A DNA stretch of 64,000 nucleotides from UBA6623 sp965238125 (GCA_965238125.1 OZ250179.1:5146001-5210000), one strand, 5' to 3'; counted from the first letter of the stretch, positions 1 to 9,488 are shown. The notes: a model not told the origin generated them from the sequence alone. Made by a program: numbers and translations.

Positions 1-103
1 TGCTTCCGCCGGCGGTTTCGTGGTACAAGAGTCAACGGAGACGACGGCCCGCGGCCGAACTTGGGCGGGAGAACCGGCGGGTGCTTGTCGCTACGGTTTT
101 GGG

Positions 104-931
104 ATGACGATCAAGCCCCTGAGTCCCGCCCTCGGCGCTGAAATCGGCGAAGTTGATCTATCGGGTCCGGTGAGCGAAGCAGCGTTTCGGGAGATCCGCC
201 AAGCGTTTCTCGATCACCTGGTCTTGGTGTTCCGAAACCAGCGCGTTCCGCCGAGAGCGCAAGTGGCTTTTACCGAACGCTTCGGCGCGGTGGAACCTCA
301 TCCCCTGCGCTCGCGACGCAGCCACGAGGATCACCCCGGCGTGTTTGTGCTGGAGAACCTCCCGGGGAAGCCGAGCGCGAGAAATGACTTCTGGCACTCC
401 GACATCTCGTTCAGCGAGAAACCGCCCCAACTCTCGATGCTGCATGCCGTCGTCGCGCTTGAGGGAAAGGGTGATACTTTATTCGCCAACATGTACGCGG
501 CCTACGAAGGTCTGCCCGACCCACGTAAGCAGTCGTTGCTGACAATGCGAGCCGAGCATAGTGCTGCTGGGCTGGCGCGGCGAAACGAGGAATCGCCCGG
601 GACGGATGGGCGGCGGATCCGACGCATTCCTCCGCCGGTCGAGCATCCTGTCGTTCGCACCCATCCCGAGACAGGGCGGCTCGCGCTTTACGTGAACCCT
701 TATTTCACTTCGCGCATGATCGGAATCGAAGAGGAGAAGAGCATCTCATGGCTGGCGTCGCTGAATGCGCACGCAACGCGCGAGGAGAATCTCTACCGCC
801 ATCGCTGGCGGCACGGGGATTTGGTGATGTGGGACAACCGCTGCACGATGCACTACGCGGTTTACGACTACGACGACACGATGCCTCGGCTGATGCATCG
901 CACGACGGCCGCTGGAGACTGGCCGGTGTAG
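104..931 (+). CDS. TauD/TfdA-family Fe(II)/2-oxoglutarate dioxygenase
   Basis: Non-haem Fe(II), 2-oxoglutarate-dependent dioxygenase of the taurine dioxygenase family, normally a cytosolic hydroxylase that releases sulfite or another group from a small substrate. The 275-residue product starting at the ATG at 104 begins MTIKPLSPALGAEIGEVDLSG, the usual TauD start, so I prefer it to the upstream start at 20. The facial-triad HxD is H98/D100 in FWHSDISF. The distal His lies in the C-terminal DNRCTMHYAV stretch, and the 2-oxoglutarate-binding Arg follows near MPRLMHR. The substrate cannot be told from sequence: taurine, other sulfonates, phenoxyacetates and alkylsulfates are all possible. No transporter or regulator is visible beside it, and the left neighbour lies outside the window. 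Confidence 0.88.
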   Translation: MTIKPLSPALGAEIGEVDLSGPVSEAAFREIRQAFLDHLVLVFRNQRVPPRAQVAFTERFGAVEPHPLRSRRSHEDHPGVFVLENLPGKPSARNDFWHSDISFSEKPPQLSMLHAVVALEGKGDTLFANMYAAYEGLPDPRKQSLLTMRAEHSAAGLARRNEESPGTDGRRIRRIPPPVEHPVVRTHPETGRLALYVNPYFTSRMIGIEEEKSISWLASLNAHATREENLYRHRWRHGDLVMWDNRCTMHYAVYDYDDTMPRLMHRTTAAGDWPV

Positions 932-1371
932 GGGTAAACTCTCAGCCTGGCGGGCCTCGTCCGCACGGCAAGGTCCTTGTCAGGGAAGGACGACGTTTGC
1001 CCTCCTCACCGCCGCGCGCCAACAACTGGGTCCGCAATTGGAGGAGAGAAGCGCGCCGCTCCCCGCTCTCATCATCGACCAAGTCGAGAAACCCCGGAGG
1101 GGACTAGAGAGATCAAGGCGAGTCCCCGCCACTCCGCCGCCGGCCGGGAAAACCTCATCCAACGCCACCGGCTCGGAAAATCGCACAACTATTCCAAAAA
1201 TTATCCCTTGATTCAAACCGAACCTTTGGTTATTCTACTGCTGCCGGGAAAGCGCAAGAGGGGATCTCGGGTCTGGCGGCAAGTTCGCTGTTGACCTCAT
1301 CGGTGCACCCGGCACCGTGAGATAGGCGGTTTCCACTCACGACAATCGGCAAAGGAAAGGAAAAAAACGCT
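932..1371. other. Intergenic region without a recognised gene
   Basis: I see no convincing coding sequence or RNA gene here. The stretch just before 1372 is purine-rich (aaaggaaaggaaaaaaacgct) and supplies the ribosome-binding site of the metalloprotease. Confidence 0.5.
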
Positions 1372-2010
1372 ATGGCAACCAGGAAGAAAGCTGCAAAAAA
1401 AGCGCGATACGGAGCCACCGGTCCCGTAGTGACTCGGGGCAAACTGGGGTTCTGCTCAGCGCCTGAGGTCCCCGACAGGGTGCTGCCGGCGGGGATCACC
1501 CCCAACCGCGCTGCTCTTATATTGAACAGCCGGAAGAAATGGGCGAACGGAACCCAGCTGCACTATTACTTCTTCCACAAGAACTCGGACGCTGCGTTTG
1601 TCGAACTACAAGACGGCCCGAGAGTTCGTCGGACATGGACCGCGAGCGAGGCCCAAAGGCAAGTCGTCCGCGACGCGTTCGAGGTCTGGAAAGAAGTGGG
1701 CCTGGGACTGAAGTTCACGGAAGTCAATTCGCGAGACGACGCTGAGATCCGCATTGCGTTCATGCGAGGAGACGGCGCCTGGTCTTACGTCGGAAGAGAT
1801 GTGCTGCGGGCCGGCCGCAATGAACGGACCATGAATCTCGGTTGGGACATCCGCCACGACATCGATACCGCCGTCCACGAAATCGGTCACACACTGGGAT
1901 TTCCGCATGAGCACCAGAACCCCAACGCCGGCATCGTGTGGAATGAAGAGGCCGTGTACACCGAACTCGCCGGATCTCCCAATTTCTGGCCGCGCGACAA
2001 GACCTTCCAT

Positions 2011-3662
2011 CCAGGATTTCCATTTTGGCCCTGGCACGGTCACAGGATACACCCCCGCTGCGCCGAATACCACGTCTTTTCGCGCTGAACCCTGCACATC
2101 ACCTCCGCCGGTAGGCGCCAGGGCTCGTCCGTCCGCTCACAGACGTTGATTGAGCGGACTGAACGGCGCTCCGGCCGACACTGCTCCCTGAGCCAAAAAC
2201 TGTTGATCCTCGCCCGGGCAACGCTACCCACCCGGCACAGGCAGCGCCCAGATCCTATGCAGCATGTCGCCGAACAGCCGCCGGTTCAGATGTCCTTCGG
2301 CCAACAGCAGCCAATAGTACCGCGCATGCTTGACCAGCCTACCGCCCGTCTTCATCAGCCGCTGTTGCAAGCTCGTCAGCGACCAGCTCTTGATCCGTTG
2401 CGGCAGCCCGAGCCTCCGCCATAGGTTCCCCAGGTTATAGGCCAGCACGCTGAGTTGCAGTCGCACTTCGTTGGCCCGGAACCGATGGCATGACAGCCTT
2501 GTCCAATGCGTCGCTTGTTTGCCTTCCTTGATCCACTGCTCCGCCGTGCCGCGCTTGTTGTAGAACCGCACCAGCGAGCGGCTCGGCAAGGCCATGCTCG
2601 TGACGATGAAACCGACGCGAGGAAACAACTCACCTTGGTGATGCTCGACCTTCGCAACAACCCGCCGGGACTTCGACCAGCTCGCGGCCTGATACCGAAA
2701 GCTCCTGTAGCGCACCAGGGGCTTTGCGCTCGGCCTGCCCGGCGGACGAAACAGGATATCTTCGATCTCCAGCTCCAGGCTCTTGTTGGCCGGGATGCGA
2801 ATCACGTAGTCCACGCCGCGCTCCTCCAACGTCTCGTAAATATCCGGCTTGGCGAAGGCGGCATCGGCCCGGAACGTCACCTGTTTGCCCTCCGCCTGTT
2901 GGCGTTCGATTTCCGGCAGCAGCAGCTCGTCCCAGTCCTCGGCGCTGGACACGTTGCCCGGTCGCAACTTTGCCGCCAAGCAATCGCCGTGCTGGTTGAA
3001 CAGCAACAGTGGGTGGTAGCAGACCGACTCGAAGTGGCCGTTGTAGGCGCTGCCTTCCTGCCGGCCGTGGACGGGGCTCTCGGTAGAGTCCATGTCCAGC
3101 ACGACGCACGCGGAGTCATCACCGGCCTCGGCTTGCGCGATCAACTCGCGGTTCACCGCCATCAGCCCGATCAGATTCTCGTCGCCGGCGAACATGGCGG
3201 TCTCGAAGCTCTGCAGCCGGGAGGTCAGCGCCGCGCCGCGATCCCAGTTCTTCTTCGAGCCAATCAGCCGAAAGGTTGGATCGGCGGAGACACGAACGGC
3301 GTCGTTGAGATCCTCGTAGCCCGCCAAGCGGGAGTAGACCGACTGTCGCAGCAGATCGACGAACGGGAACTTCTTGTTCGAGCCTTGCCGCGAATCCGTC
3401 AGATGCTCGTCTATCAGCTTGCCTAGTCCGAGTCGTTCGTCCAGTTCGCGAATGAGAATCAGCCCGCCATCCGAGGTGACTCGCGATCCTTGGAAATCGA
3501 CCTTGAGAAATCCATTGAAGGTGAGCTGAAACGGTTTGTTTTCTTTTTCACCCATTGGGTGTTGATCTCCTCAGCGCCTTGAGTGCTTTCAAGCCCGCAT
3601 AAATAAAGGCGTCCGAGTCCACCCGATGGTTAGCAGAACCGAAACTAAAGTGGAAATCCGGG
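2011..3662 (-). mobile_element. IS1380-family insertion sequence, copy 1 (complete)
   Basis: Complete 1652-bp element with imperfect terminal inverted repeats: CCAGGATTTCCATTTTGG at the left (2011) and CCCGGATTTCCACTTTAG, read inward on the minus strand, at the right (3662). It is bounded by a perfect 5-bp target duplication, TCCAT. It carries one transposase gene, followed by about 210 bp of non-coding right end. Copies 2 (38350-40015) and 3 (63420 to the window end) share the same ends. Copy 3 is nearly identical to copy 1, and copy 2 is clearly diverged. Confidence 0.93.
2224..3555 (-). CDS. IS1380-family transposase (copy 1)
   Basis: DDE transposase of 443 residues, the normal length for the IS1380 family (DDE_Tnp_1 type). 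It catalyses cut-and-paste movement of the surrounding element. The N-terminal segment contains VTSDGGLILIRELDERLGL. The first catalytic Asp is in VVLDMDSTESPVHG (near residue 155), the second in TFRADAAFAKPDIYE (near 230). The last acidic residue lies before the basic C-terminal third, which contains NKRGTAEQWIKEGKQA. The start follows aggagatcaacaccca. The reading frame is intact, so the element may still be mobile. Confidence 0.93.
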   Translation of the reverse strand: MGEKENKPFQLTFNGFLKVDFQGSRVTSDGGLILIRELDERLGLGKLIDEHLTDSRQGSNKKFPFVDLLRQSVYSRLAGYEDLNDAVRVSADPTFRLIGSKKNWDRGAALTSRLQSFETAMFAGDENLIGLMAVNRELIAQAEAGDDSACVVLDMDSTESPVHGRQEGSAYNGHFESVCYHPLLLFNQHGDCLAAKLRPGNVSSAEDWDELLLPEIERQQAEGKQVTFRADAAFAKPDIYETLEERGVDYVIRIPANKSLELEIEDILFRPPGRPSAKPLVRYRSFRYQAASWSKSRRVVAKVEHHQGELFPRVGFIVTSMALPSRSLVRFYNKRGTAEQWIKEGKQATHWTRLSCHRFRANEVRLQLSVLAYNLGNLWRRLGLPQRIKSWSLTSLQQRLMKTGGRLVKHARYYWLLLAEGHLNRRLFGDMLHRIWALPVPGG

Positions 3663-4266
3663 TCCATAACATTATCCGTAAGCTCTCACCCGCCGAGGTC
3701 GCGGGCTCGCAATGGGATCCCAATTCGATCATGCATTACCCGTTCGGTCCGGGCCTAAGCCAAGAACCCGAAGAGTACCGAAATGGTCTGGACCCGAACC
3801 CGGGACTGTCGGACAGAGACACGACCTGGATCGCCAAGTGGTACCCCCCGCTCAACCCACAGGTTCCCGAGCTGAAGGTATTGCAATCCCAAACTCTCAA
3901 CCTTGGCCCCGGCGAACAGAAGAACTTCCTCGTCAAGCCGACGGCGACGCGCCGTTACAACTTCAGCACGTTTGGCGCCTCCGACAGCGTCATGGTCCTG
4001 TTCGAGGAAGACGGCGCGGATCTCCGGTACCTCACGGCTGACGATGACAGCGGCGAGGATTACAACGCGAGCTTCCGCATCCGACTCATCAAGGGAAGAA
4101 CGTACGTTCTGCGTATCCGGCTGTATTGGAGCGACAGCTCGGGTGAAACCGCCGTGATGATGTGGTGACCTCGGCGATATCGGGCGCCTGGCGGCCTTTG
4201 AATAAGCCCGGCTATTGCAATTAGATAGGGGGGGCGGCCGTCGCGGATGAGGCGTGCCCCCCGCCA

Positions 4267-5229
4267 TCACGCCGTCGCCCACAACTCCCGGAACGTCGAG
4301 GGCAGGACATTCCCGCCGCTCAAAATACAAACGACGTCCTGGTCCGCGCGGCCAACCTTGCCGGCGCGAAGCGCGGCTACAGCGGCGGCTCCGCCCGGCT
4401 CGGCGACCACTTTCTGCTGCTCGGCCAGATAACGCACCGCGGCCGCGAGCTCGTCCTCGTCGACCGCTACGACGTCGTCGGCCAGACGCTCGACAATCCG
4501 CAAACCCCGCTCGCCCGGGCAGGCCACGACCAGCGCATCGGCGAGCGTCGGCTCCACGGTGACCGTGACCGGCCGTCCGGCGGCCAGCGATTCTTTCATC
4601 GACGGGTTCGCCGCCGGTTGCACGCCGAAAACGCGGCACCCAGGCCGCTCGTGCTTGAGGGCCGACGCGATGCCCCCGATCAAACCGCCGCCGCTGATCG
4701 GCGCAACGACCGTGAAATCGCCGTCGAGTTCGTCGAGCAACTCGAGCCCGATGGTCCCGTCGCCCGCGATCGTTTCATCCGAATCATAGGGATGCAGCAA
4801 CAAACGCCCGGTTTCCCGCTGAATGCGAAACGTCGTATCCCAACGGTCTTGGAATGTGTTTTCGCAAAGCGCGACCTCCCCGCCGTACTGCTCGGTCCGC
4901 TCGCGCTTGAACGGCGACGAGTTCTTCATCATCACGATCCGCGCGCTGACGCCCAACTCACGCGCCGCGTAGGCTGTCGCCTGCGCGAAGTTCCCCGACG
5001 ACGATGTCACCACGCCCGCCCGCCGAGCCTGATCGAGGTTGCTGAGAATGCTGTTGAAGGCCGGGCGCACCTTGAACGCCCCGGTCGGTTGCTGCGACTC
5101 CAGCTTCAACCAAACCCGCCGCCCCAAATCGCGGCTCAGCGCATCAGAGAGAACCAGCGGAGAGGGCCGCAAGTAATCGGCCAAGCGTCGCCGCGCGTCG
5201 CGAATCGCTCCGAGAGTCATGAGTTCCAT
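4267..5229 (-). CDS. Threonine/serine dehydratase-like PLP enzyme
   Basis: Fold-type II PLP enzyme of the threonine dehydratase/serine racemase group, converting L-threonine or L-serine to a 2-oxo acid plus ammonia. The 320-residue product has the PLP lysine in QPTGAFKVRPA (family motif SFKxRGA), the substrate loop SSGNFAQA and the glycine-rich phosphate cradle SGGGLIGG. It lacks the C-terminal ACT domain of biosynthetic IlvA, so it is more like catabolic TdcB or serine racemase. I start at the ATG at 5229 (MELMTLGAIRDARR...); a second ATG at 5220 is equally possible. Residues further upstream do not fit the family. No isoleucine-pathway genes are nearby. Confidence 0.85.
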   Translation of the reverse strand: MELMTLGAIRDARRRLADYLRPSPLVLSDALSRDLGRRVWLKLESQQPTGAFKVRPAFNSILSNLDQARRAGVVTSSSGNFAQATAYAARELGVSARIVMMKNSSPFKRERTEQYGGEVALCENTFQDRWDTTFRIQRETGRLLLHPYDSDETIAGDGTIGLELLDELDGDFTVVAPISGGGLIGGIASALKHERPGCRVFGVQPAANPSMKESLAAGRPVTVTVEPTLADALVVACPGERGLRIVERLADDVVAVDEDELAAAVRYLAEQQKVVAEPGGAAAVAALRAGKVGRADQDVVCILSGGNVLPSTFRELWATA

Positions 5230-5358
5230 GGTAGGCGCGGAAACACGGCAGCGACCGGCACAGGTAGCGACCGGCACTCGTGCCGGTCCCAGCCAACTGT
5301 CGGTATCGGCCCTCTGGCCGCTACCCCTCTCAAGCAGCGCGGCGCTGCCGGCCCACCA

Positions 5359-7722
5359 CTACGACCGCACACGCAAGAACAGATAAGCCCCCGTCAACCC
5401 GAAAATCGCCCCCGGCGCCCAAGCCGCCACCGCCGGGCTCAACTGCCCCGCCCGCCCGAGTTGCTCAAACAGTGCATTCGCCGCGTAATAAGCAATCGCC
5501 AATCCGATGCTCAGCGCCACCCCGGTCAACGCCCCGCGATGCCCCGCCACCAGCGAAAACGGAATCGCCAAAACCGCCATGCTCACCGCAAACAAAGGGA
5601 ACGCCAGTTTCTTATGCCATTGCACTTGCAGCCGCACGGTATCAAAACCGCTTTGCGTCAGATCCGTGATATAGGCCCGCAACTCGCGCCAGTTCATTTG
5701 CTGGTGCTGGCGTTCTTCTTTGAGAAAGTAGCCCGGCTCTTCTTCGAGATCGGCGAAAGGTCGCTCGTCGAACTCCTCGAAGCGCAGCACGCGATTGCCG
5801 TCAAACTCCCGCACCCAGCCGTTTTCAAAAACCCAAGCACCCGCCGAATCGTTCCAGTGAGCCCGCTCGGCGGCAAGGTGGCGCACGAGCTGGAAACTCT
5901 CTTCGTCGAAATCGTAAACATTGATTTTCGCGAAGGCCTTTTCCCGCGAATCAAAGAAGCGATGATGATAGATCCGTTCACCCTTGCCGAACATCCAACG
6001 CCGATCGGGCCGTAGGAAGGTCCGCACCGGCCGCCCCTTGATTTCGTCGCGAATGGCGTCTTGCTTGCGGTTCGTCTCCGGCAAGTAGTAGTAATCCAGC
6101 GCAAACAGCATCCCGCTCATCATCGTCGCCGCCACCAAGATCGGCGCCGCCAGCCGATACAGACTCACGCCGCACGCCTTGAACGCCGTCAGCTCCTGAT
6201 GTTTCGCGAGAATCCCGAAACACACCAGCGTCCCCACCAGCACACACAACGGAGCCGTCTCGTAGACCAAAAACGGCGTCAGATAGTAGACATAGGGAAT
6301 GAACAGCCCCAACTTGCCGCGATCAAGCATGTCGCTGAGCAGTTCGAAGAAGCTGAACACGAACCAGATCATCACAAACGAGGCGACCAGCACCAGCAGA
6401 TAGAAAAGGAACGCCCGCAACACATAGCGGTCGACGATCCGAAACGCCGGGGCAGCGCCGGCCAAAGCTCCCAGGGAAAACGGTGCCCTCCTTGCGCGCC
6501 CGACGCCGTTCGACGCCGCGTCCTGTCCGTTTTCGCTGCGCAGCCTCGCGGCCAGAGCCCCGAACCAACCACCGATCGCCGCCGTGAAGTCGCGGCGGTT
6601 CGGTGCATCGAGTTGAACCAGAAGCCAAGCACCCGCCGCCGCGAAGACGAGGTTGGCCATCCAGATCGCCGGCCCCACCGCGAGGACTTCCGTCTTCGCC
6701 AGCGCGATACCGCCCAGCTGAATCATGTAGTAGACAAACACCAACACTAGGCTGAAGACCACGCCCATCGACTTGCCCGCGCGTCGCGACGAAATCGCCA
6801 AGGGAACGCCCACCATCGGCAGCACAAAGCAGGCGACCGGCACCGCGAACCTCTGCTGCAACTCAATCGCGGCGTCAATCTTCTTCTCGCCGACCTGAGA
6901 CCCGGAAATCAGCTCTGCCGTCGAGGCCTGCTCGAAAGGTTGCTTGCCGAGCTCCGGCGCACCGGCGTCGGTTTGGAGCACTTGGTCGTTGTCGTGAAAT
7001 TCAAAGCTGTGATATTGCGTCGCGTCGTAAGACTGCTCGTAAGTAAAAGCGTGCGGCAGCCGAACCTGCAAACGATCCTGCTCCGGGCGCGGTACGACCA
7101 CTGCCTCCTCGGCCACGGTAATTCGCGGACCATCGACGGCCGCGTTGGCTCCCGCGAATGAGCCACGATCTTCCGGCGACCGCTCGTCAGCTATGAAGAC
7201 GCCTTTCCAACGAACCACGGGTCCGGGAATCACATCACGCACGTAGAGGATCGTGTTCGGGAAAGTTTCAATGAAGACTCGCGGCTGAACCTCGGCGCTT
7301 GCCCGCGAAATTTTCAGCGACTCGGCGATCTTCTTTTGTTGTGTGAGCGCCAGCGGATTGTAGTAAATCGTGGTGGCCGCGCAAATCACACCCCCAACCA
7401 GCGCCAACACCGCGACGGGGCCCATGAGCCAGCGACCCGGAATACCCGCCGCGCGCATGGCGATGATCTCGCCGTCGCTCGAAACGCGCCCCAATCCCAC
7501 CAAAACCCCGATCAGCACTCCGATCGGAATCGTGAAACGCAGCGTCTGCGGCACGGCCAGCAGGAAGAGGTAGACGACATCCTCGGCCGAGCCGCTGGGA
7601 CGGATCAACAGTTCCATCAGCAGACCGACCGACTTGAGGAACAAGACGAACGTGAACAGCAGTGTGCCGATCAGCGAGCTGACGATGACTTCGCGAAGAA
7701 TGTAGCGAAAAAGAATGGGCAC
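5359..7722 (-). CDS. Fused LptF-LptG permease of the LPS export system
   Basis: Inner-membrane component of the Lpt machine that extracts lipopolysaccharide for transport to the outer membrane. The 787-residue protein is two YjgP/YjgQ-type permeases in one chain. The N-terminal half starts FRYILREVIVSSLIGTLLFT and has helices near 10-35, 50-75 and 100-120, a periplasmic beta-jellyroll domain, then three more helices ending near 370. After a roughly 40-residue linker the second half starts RIVDRYVLRAFLFYLLVL and repeats the plan, ending in a final helix before ...LRVRS. In E. coli LptF and LptG are separate proteins of about 360 residues. A fusion makes a built-in heterodimer that would pair with LptB, which is not in the window. 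No other lpt gene is adjacent. Confidence 0.88.
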   Translation of the reverse strand: MPILFRYILREVIVSSLIGTLLFTFVLFLKSVGLLMELLIRPSGSAEDVVYLFLLAVPQTLRFTIPIGVLIGVLVGLGRVSSDGEIIAMRAAGIPGRWLMGPVAVLALVGGVICAATTIYYNPLALTQQKKIAESLKISRASAEVQPRVFIETFPNTILYVRDVIPGPVVRWKGVFIADERSPEDRGSFAGANAAVDGPRITVAEEAVVVPRPEQDRLQVRLPHAFTYEQSYDATQYHSFEFHDNDQVLQTDAGAPELGKQPFEQASTAELISGSQVGEKKIDAAIELQQRFAVPVACFVLPMVGVPLAISSRRAGKSMGVVFSLVLVFVYYMIQLGGIALAKTEVLAVGPAIWMANLVFAAAGAWLLVQLDAPNRRDFTAAIGGWFGALAARLRSENGQDAASNGVGRARRAPFSLGALAGAAPAFRIVDRYVLRAFLFYLLVLVASFVMIWFVFSFFELLSDMLDRGKLGLFIPYVYYLTPFLVYETAPLCVLVGTLVCFGILAKHQELTAFKACGVSLYRLAAPILVAATMMSGMLFALDYYYLPETNRKQDAIRDEIKGRPVRTFLRPDRRWMFGKGERIYHHRFFDSREKAFAKINVYDFDEESFQLVRHLAAERAHWNDSAGAWVFENGWVREFDGNRVLRFEEFDERPFADLEEEPGYFLKEERQHQQMNWRELRAYITDLTQSGFDTVRLQVQWHKKLAFPLFAVSMAVLAIPFSLVAGHRGALTGVALSIGLAIAYYAANALFEQLGRAGQLSPAVAAWAPGAIFGLTGAYLFLRVRS

Positions 7723-8575
7723 GGGAGGTTCGCGGCTTCCGAGTCCGAGCGCCTCGGAGAGTACCCCAAATTCTAGCGCAGAGCCCGGTCACCCGGCCCG
7801 GAGGCCCGGAACCGTGTCGGAGATCGGACATATTCCGAGCGGTGGGCCGGCCTGAACGGGTAGCGCGAAAAGAGAGGAAAACCCGCGGCTCTTCTAAATC
7901 CGCCGTGCCCATTCGCCGCCGCATGCGCTTGCGGGTCTTACTGAGGAGCGATGCTCTTTGCCGACTCCACTCGTCGAAGGCGTCGCCGCCCGCCGAGCGG
8001 CCCAACCGCTCGATGTGTGCCGAACCCAACCATGCCAGTGAGGTTGCCTGCCGCTTGCCGACCTCGAATCCGCCCGCAGCCGTTTCCACCGTTGCGCGAC
8101 CGCGATGCACCGCCAAGCGAGACCCCGGCCGGTCAACCGAACAGTCAAAGCGATAGCGTCCGGCGTGTTCGAGGCGCACGACGGCGCCGCCGCATTCCAC
8201 CGAGAGCGGACCGTGCTCCGGCCACCGGTCGCGGTGGCGCCGAAGGTCATCAAGCTCGATCACCGCCGATCCTTCGCCGATCCGCAGCCGCACCTCGGCG
8301 AGGTCGTTCGAAAGCAGTTGCAATTCGCTGTCATGGTCCAACCAAAGCAGCGCCATCGGACTCAGCAGCAACTCCGCCCGCCCGTCAGCGGCTTCCAGCC
8401 TACTCCCAGGGCGCATCATGGGAAACCGCCAAGTGTGCATGGGCAACTCGACCTTGTCGAGAAAAATGGTCCCTTCAACGTGGTGCAACAAGCCCGCTTT
8501 GGTCGAAATCGCGACCTGCGCGTACGCCGCGCCGGCGATCCACGGCAACAAGAGCAACAACCGAGTGTTCCGCAA
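7268..8575 (-). CDS. FecR-domain secreted protein with uncertain C-terminus
   Basis: The first 230 or so codons encode an exported protein with a FecR-like beta domain: a Leu-rich signal peptide (LRNTRLLLLLPWIAGAAYA) is followed by a segment with VEGTIFLDK, GSRLEAADGRAELLLSP and GSAVIELDDL, as in acidobacterial FecR-domain proteins. I choose a TTG start at 8575 because agggga lies just upstream; no ATG is available in the right place. The frame stays open to 7268, so the last 150 or so codons overlap the start of lptFG in another frame. That tail is Arg/Pro-rich and looks non-coding. A lost stop or a frameshift near 7860 is therefore likely. The domain call is moderate, the end coordinate is poor. 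Confidence 0.55.
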   Translation of the reverse strand: MRNTRLLLLLPWIAGAAYAQVAISTKAGLLHHVEGTIFLDKVELPMHTWRFPMMRPGSRLEAADGRAELLLSPMALLWLDHDSELQLLSNDLAEVRLRIGEGSAVIELDDLRRHRDRWPEHGPLSVECGGAVVRLEHAGRYRFDCSVDRPGSRLAVHRGRATVETAAGGFEVGKRQATSLAWLGSAHIERLGRSAGGDAFDEWSRQRASLLSKTRKRMRRRMGTADLEEPRVFLSFRATRSGRPTARNMSDLRHGSGPPGRVTGLCARIWGTLRGARTRKPRTSRAHSFSLHSSRSHRQLADRHTAVHVRLVPQVGRSADGTVDPSQRLGRGCRLPLPAGRAADAAFHDSDRSADRGFGGIGARFERRRDHRHARGGYSGSLAHGPRRGVGAGWGCDLRGHHDLLQSAGAHTTKEDRRVAENFAGKRRGSAASLH

Positions 8576-8825
8576 ATTTTTCCCCTTTGGGCCGTCATTC
8601 GTGATACCGTAAAAGCTCTGGTATTTGCAATAGCCCAACTGGGCTAGTACGAAAACGCCCCGCCGAGAATCCGAATCATGGTGCGCTCGTGTCCATAAGA
8701 CGAACCACGGCACTGGCGCCTCGCCGCTAACTCCGGCAAGCAATCCGTAGGTAGTTTTTCGCAGAGAGTGGAAGTGAGGCGATTGCTCTAATTCGGATAG
8801 TCCCGACGGGAACAGGTAAGAGCTG

Positions 8826-9488
8826 ATGGGAGACTTCTTGATACTCGGACACCGCGGAGCAGCCCAGCTGCCCGAGAATACGGTTCCCAGCTTTCAAAAG
8901 GCCCTGGAGTTGGGCGCGGACGGGTTTGAACTCGACGTGCGCCAAACCGCCGACGACAAGTTGGTCGTCGTTCACGGCTCGGTCGTCGGTACACTGGCGG
9001 TGCAGGCAAGCGCCTACGAGCAGATCCGAAAACTTCCCGACGGTTTCGAGATTCCTCTGCTGGAAGAAGTGTTGAAAAAGTTCGGCCGCAAGGCCTTCCT
9101 CGATATCGAGCTGAAGACAGCGGGTTTCGAGGAAGCCGCGGTGGACTTGATTCGCGAGCACTGCGATCCGGCGAAGGTTCTCGTCTCGGGGTTTCATCGC
9201 GAGGCGCTGAGCAAGGTCTACGATCTATTTCCGGAAATCGAGCTGGGCTTCATCTACAACCGCACCCAAGATGAGGAGTCGCGGCACAACTGCCCGGTCG
9301 ACGTCGTCAAACCACAATTCCGGTTGGCATCCCGCGAACTCATCGAGGAAGTTCACGACGAAGGCTTGCGCGTCATTCCTTGGACGGTCAATGACGAGAG
9401 TGAGATGCGGCGATTAATCAATCTCGGCGTCGACGGCGTAATCAGCGACTACCCGGAAAAGGTCGCTGAAGTGGCCCGCCCGGCCTAA
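8826..9488 (+). CDS. Glycerophosphodiester phosphodiesterase family protein
   Basis: GDPD-family TIM-barrel enzyme that hydrolyses glycerophosphodiesters to glycerol 3-phosphate and an alcohol. The 220-residue product opens with LILGHRGAAQLPENTVPSF (family HRG...PENT), followed by the metal ligands in FELDVRQTADDKLVVVHGS and later FLDIELK. The family normally has HD where this protein has HG (VVVHGS), so an Asp next to the catalytic His is replaced. The C-terminal WTVNDESEMRRLINLGVDGVISDYPE is typical. There is no signal peptide, so it is probably cytosolic, like UgpQ. It stands alone on the plus strand. Confidence 0.83.
   Translation: MGDFLILGHRGAAQLPENTVPSFQKALELGADGFELDVRQTADDKLVVVHGSVVGTLAVQASAYEQIRKLPDGFEIPLLEEVLKKFGRKAFLDIELKTAGFEEAAVDLIREHCDPAKVLVSGFHREALSKVYDLFPEIELGFIYNRTQDEESRHNCPVDVVKPQFRLASRELIEEVHDEGLRVIPWTVNDESEMRRLINLGVDGVISDYPEKVAEVARPA

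Larger units (their letters stand above)
1372..4168 (+). pseudogene. Astacin-like zinc metalloprotease interrupted by IS1380
   Basis: Secreted or surface zinc endopeptidase of the astacin/M12A type. The first part (1372-2010, 213 codons) carries the zinc site HEIGHTLGFPHEHQNP, matching HExxHxxGFxHE. The second part (3668-4168) carries the Met-turn SIMHYPFGP and a C-terminal beta-rich segment resembling a bacterial pre-peptidase (PPC) domain. An IS1380 element occupies 2011-3662, flanked by the 5-bp duplication TCCAT (2006-2010 and 3663-3667). Removing the element and one TCCAT joins ...DKTFH to NIIRKLSP... in frame and gives a 379-residue protein. The N-terminus is rich in Lys/Ala and lacks a clear signal peptide. 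As it stands the gene makes a truncated protein that keeps the HExxH helix but loses the Met-turn, so it should be inactive. The insertion looks recent because both halves are otherwise intact. Confidence 0.9.
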
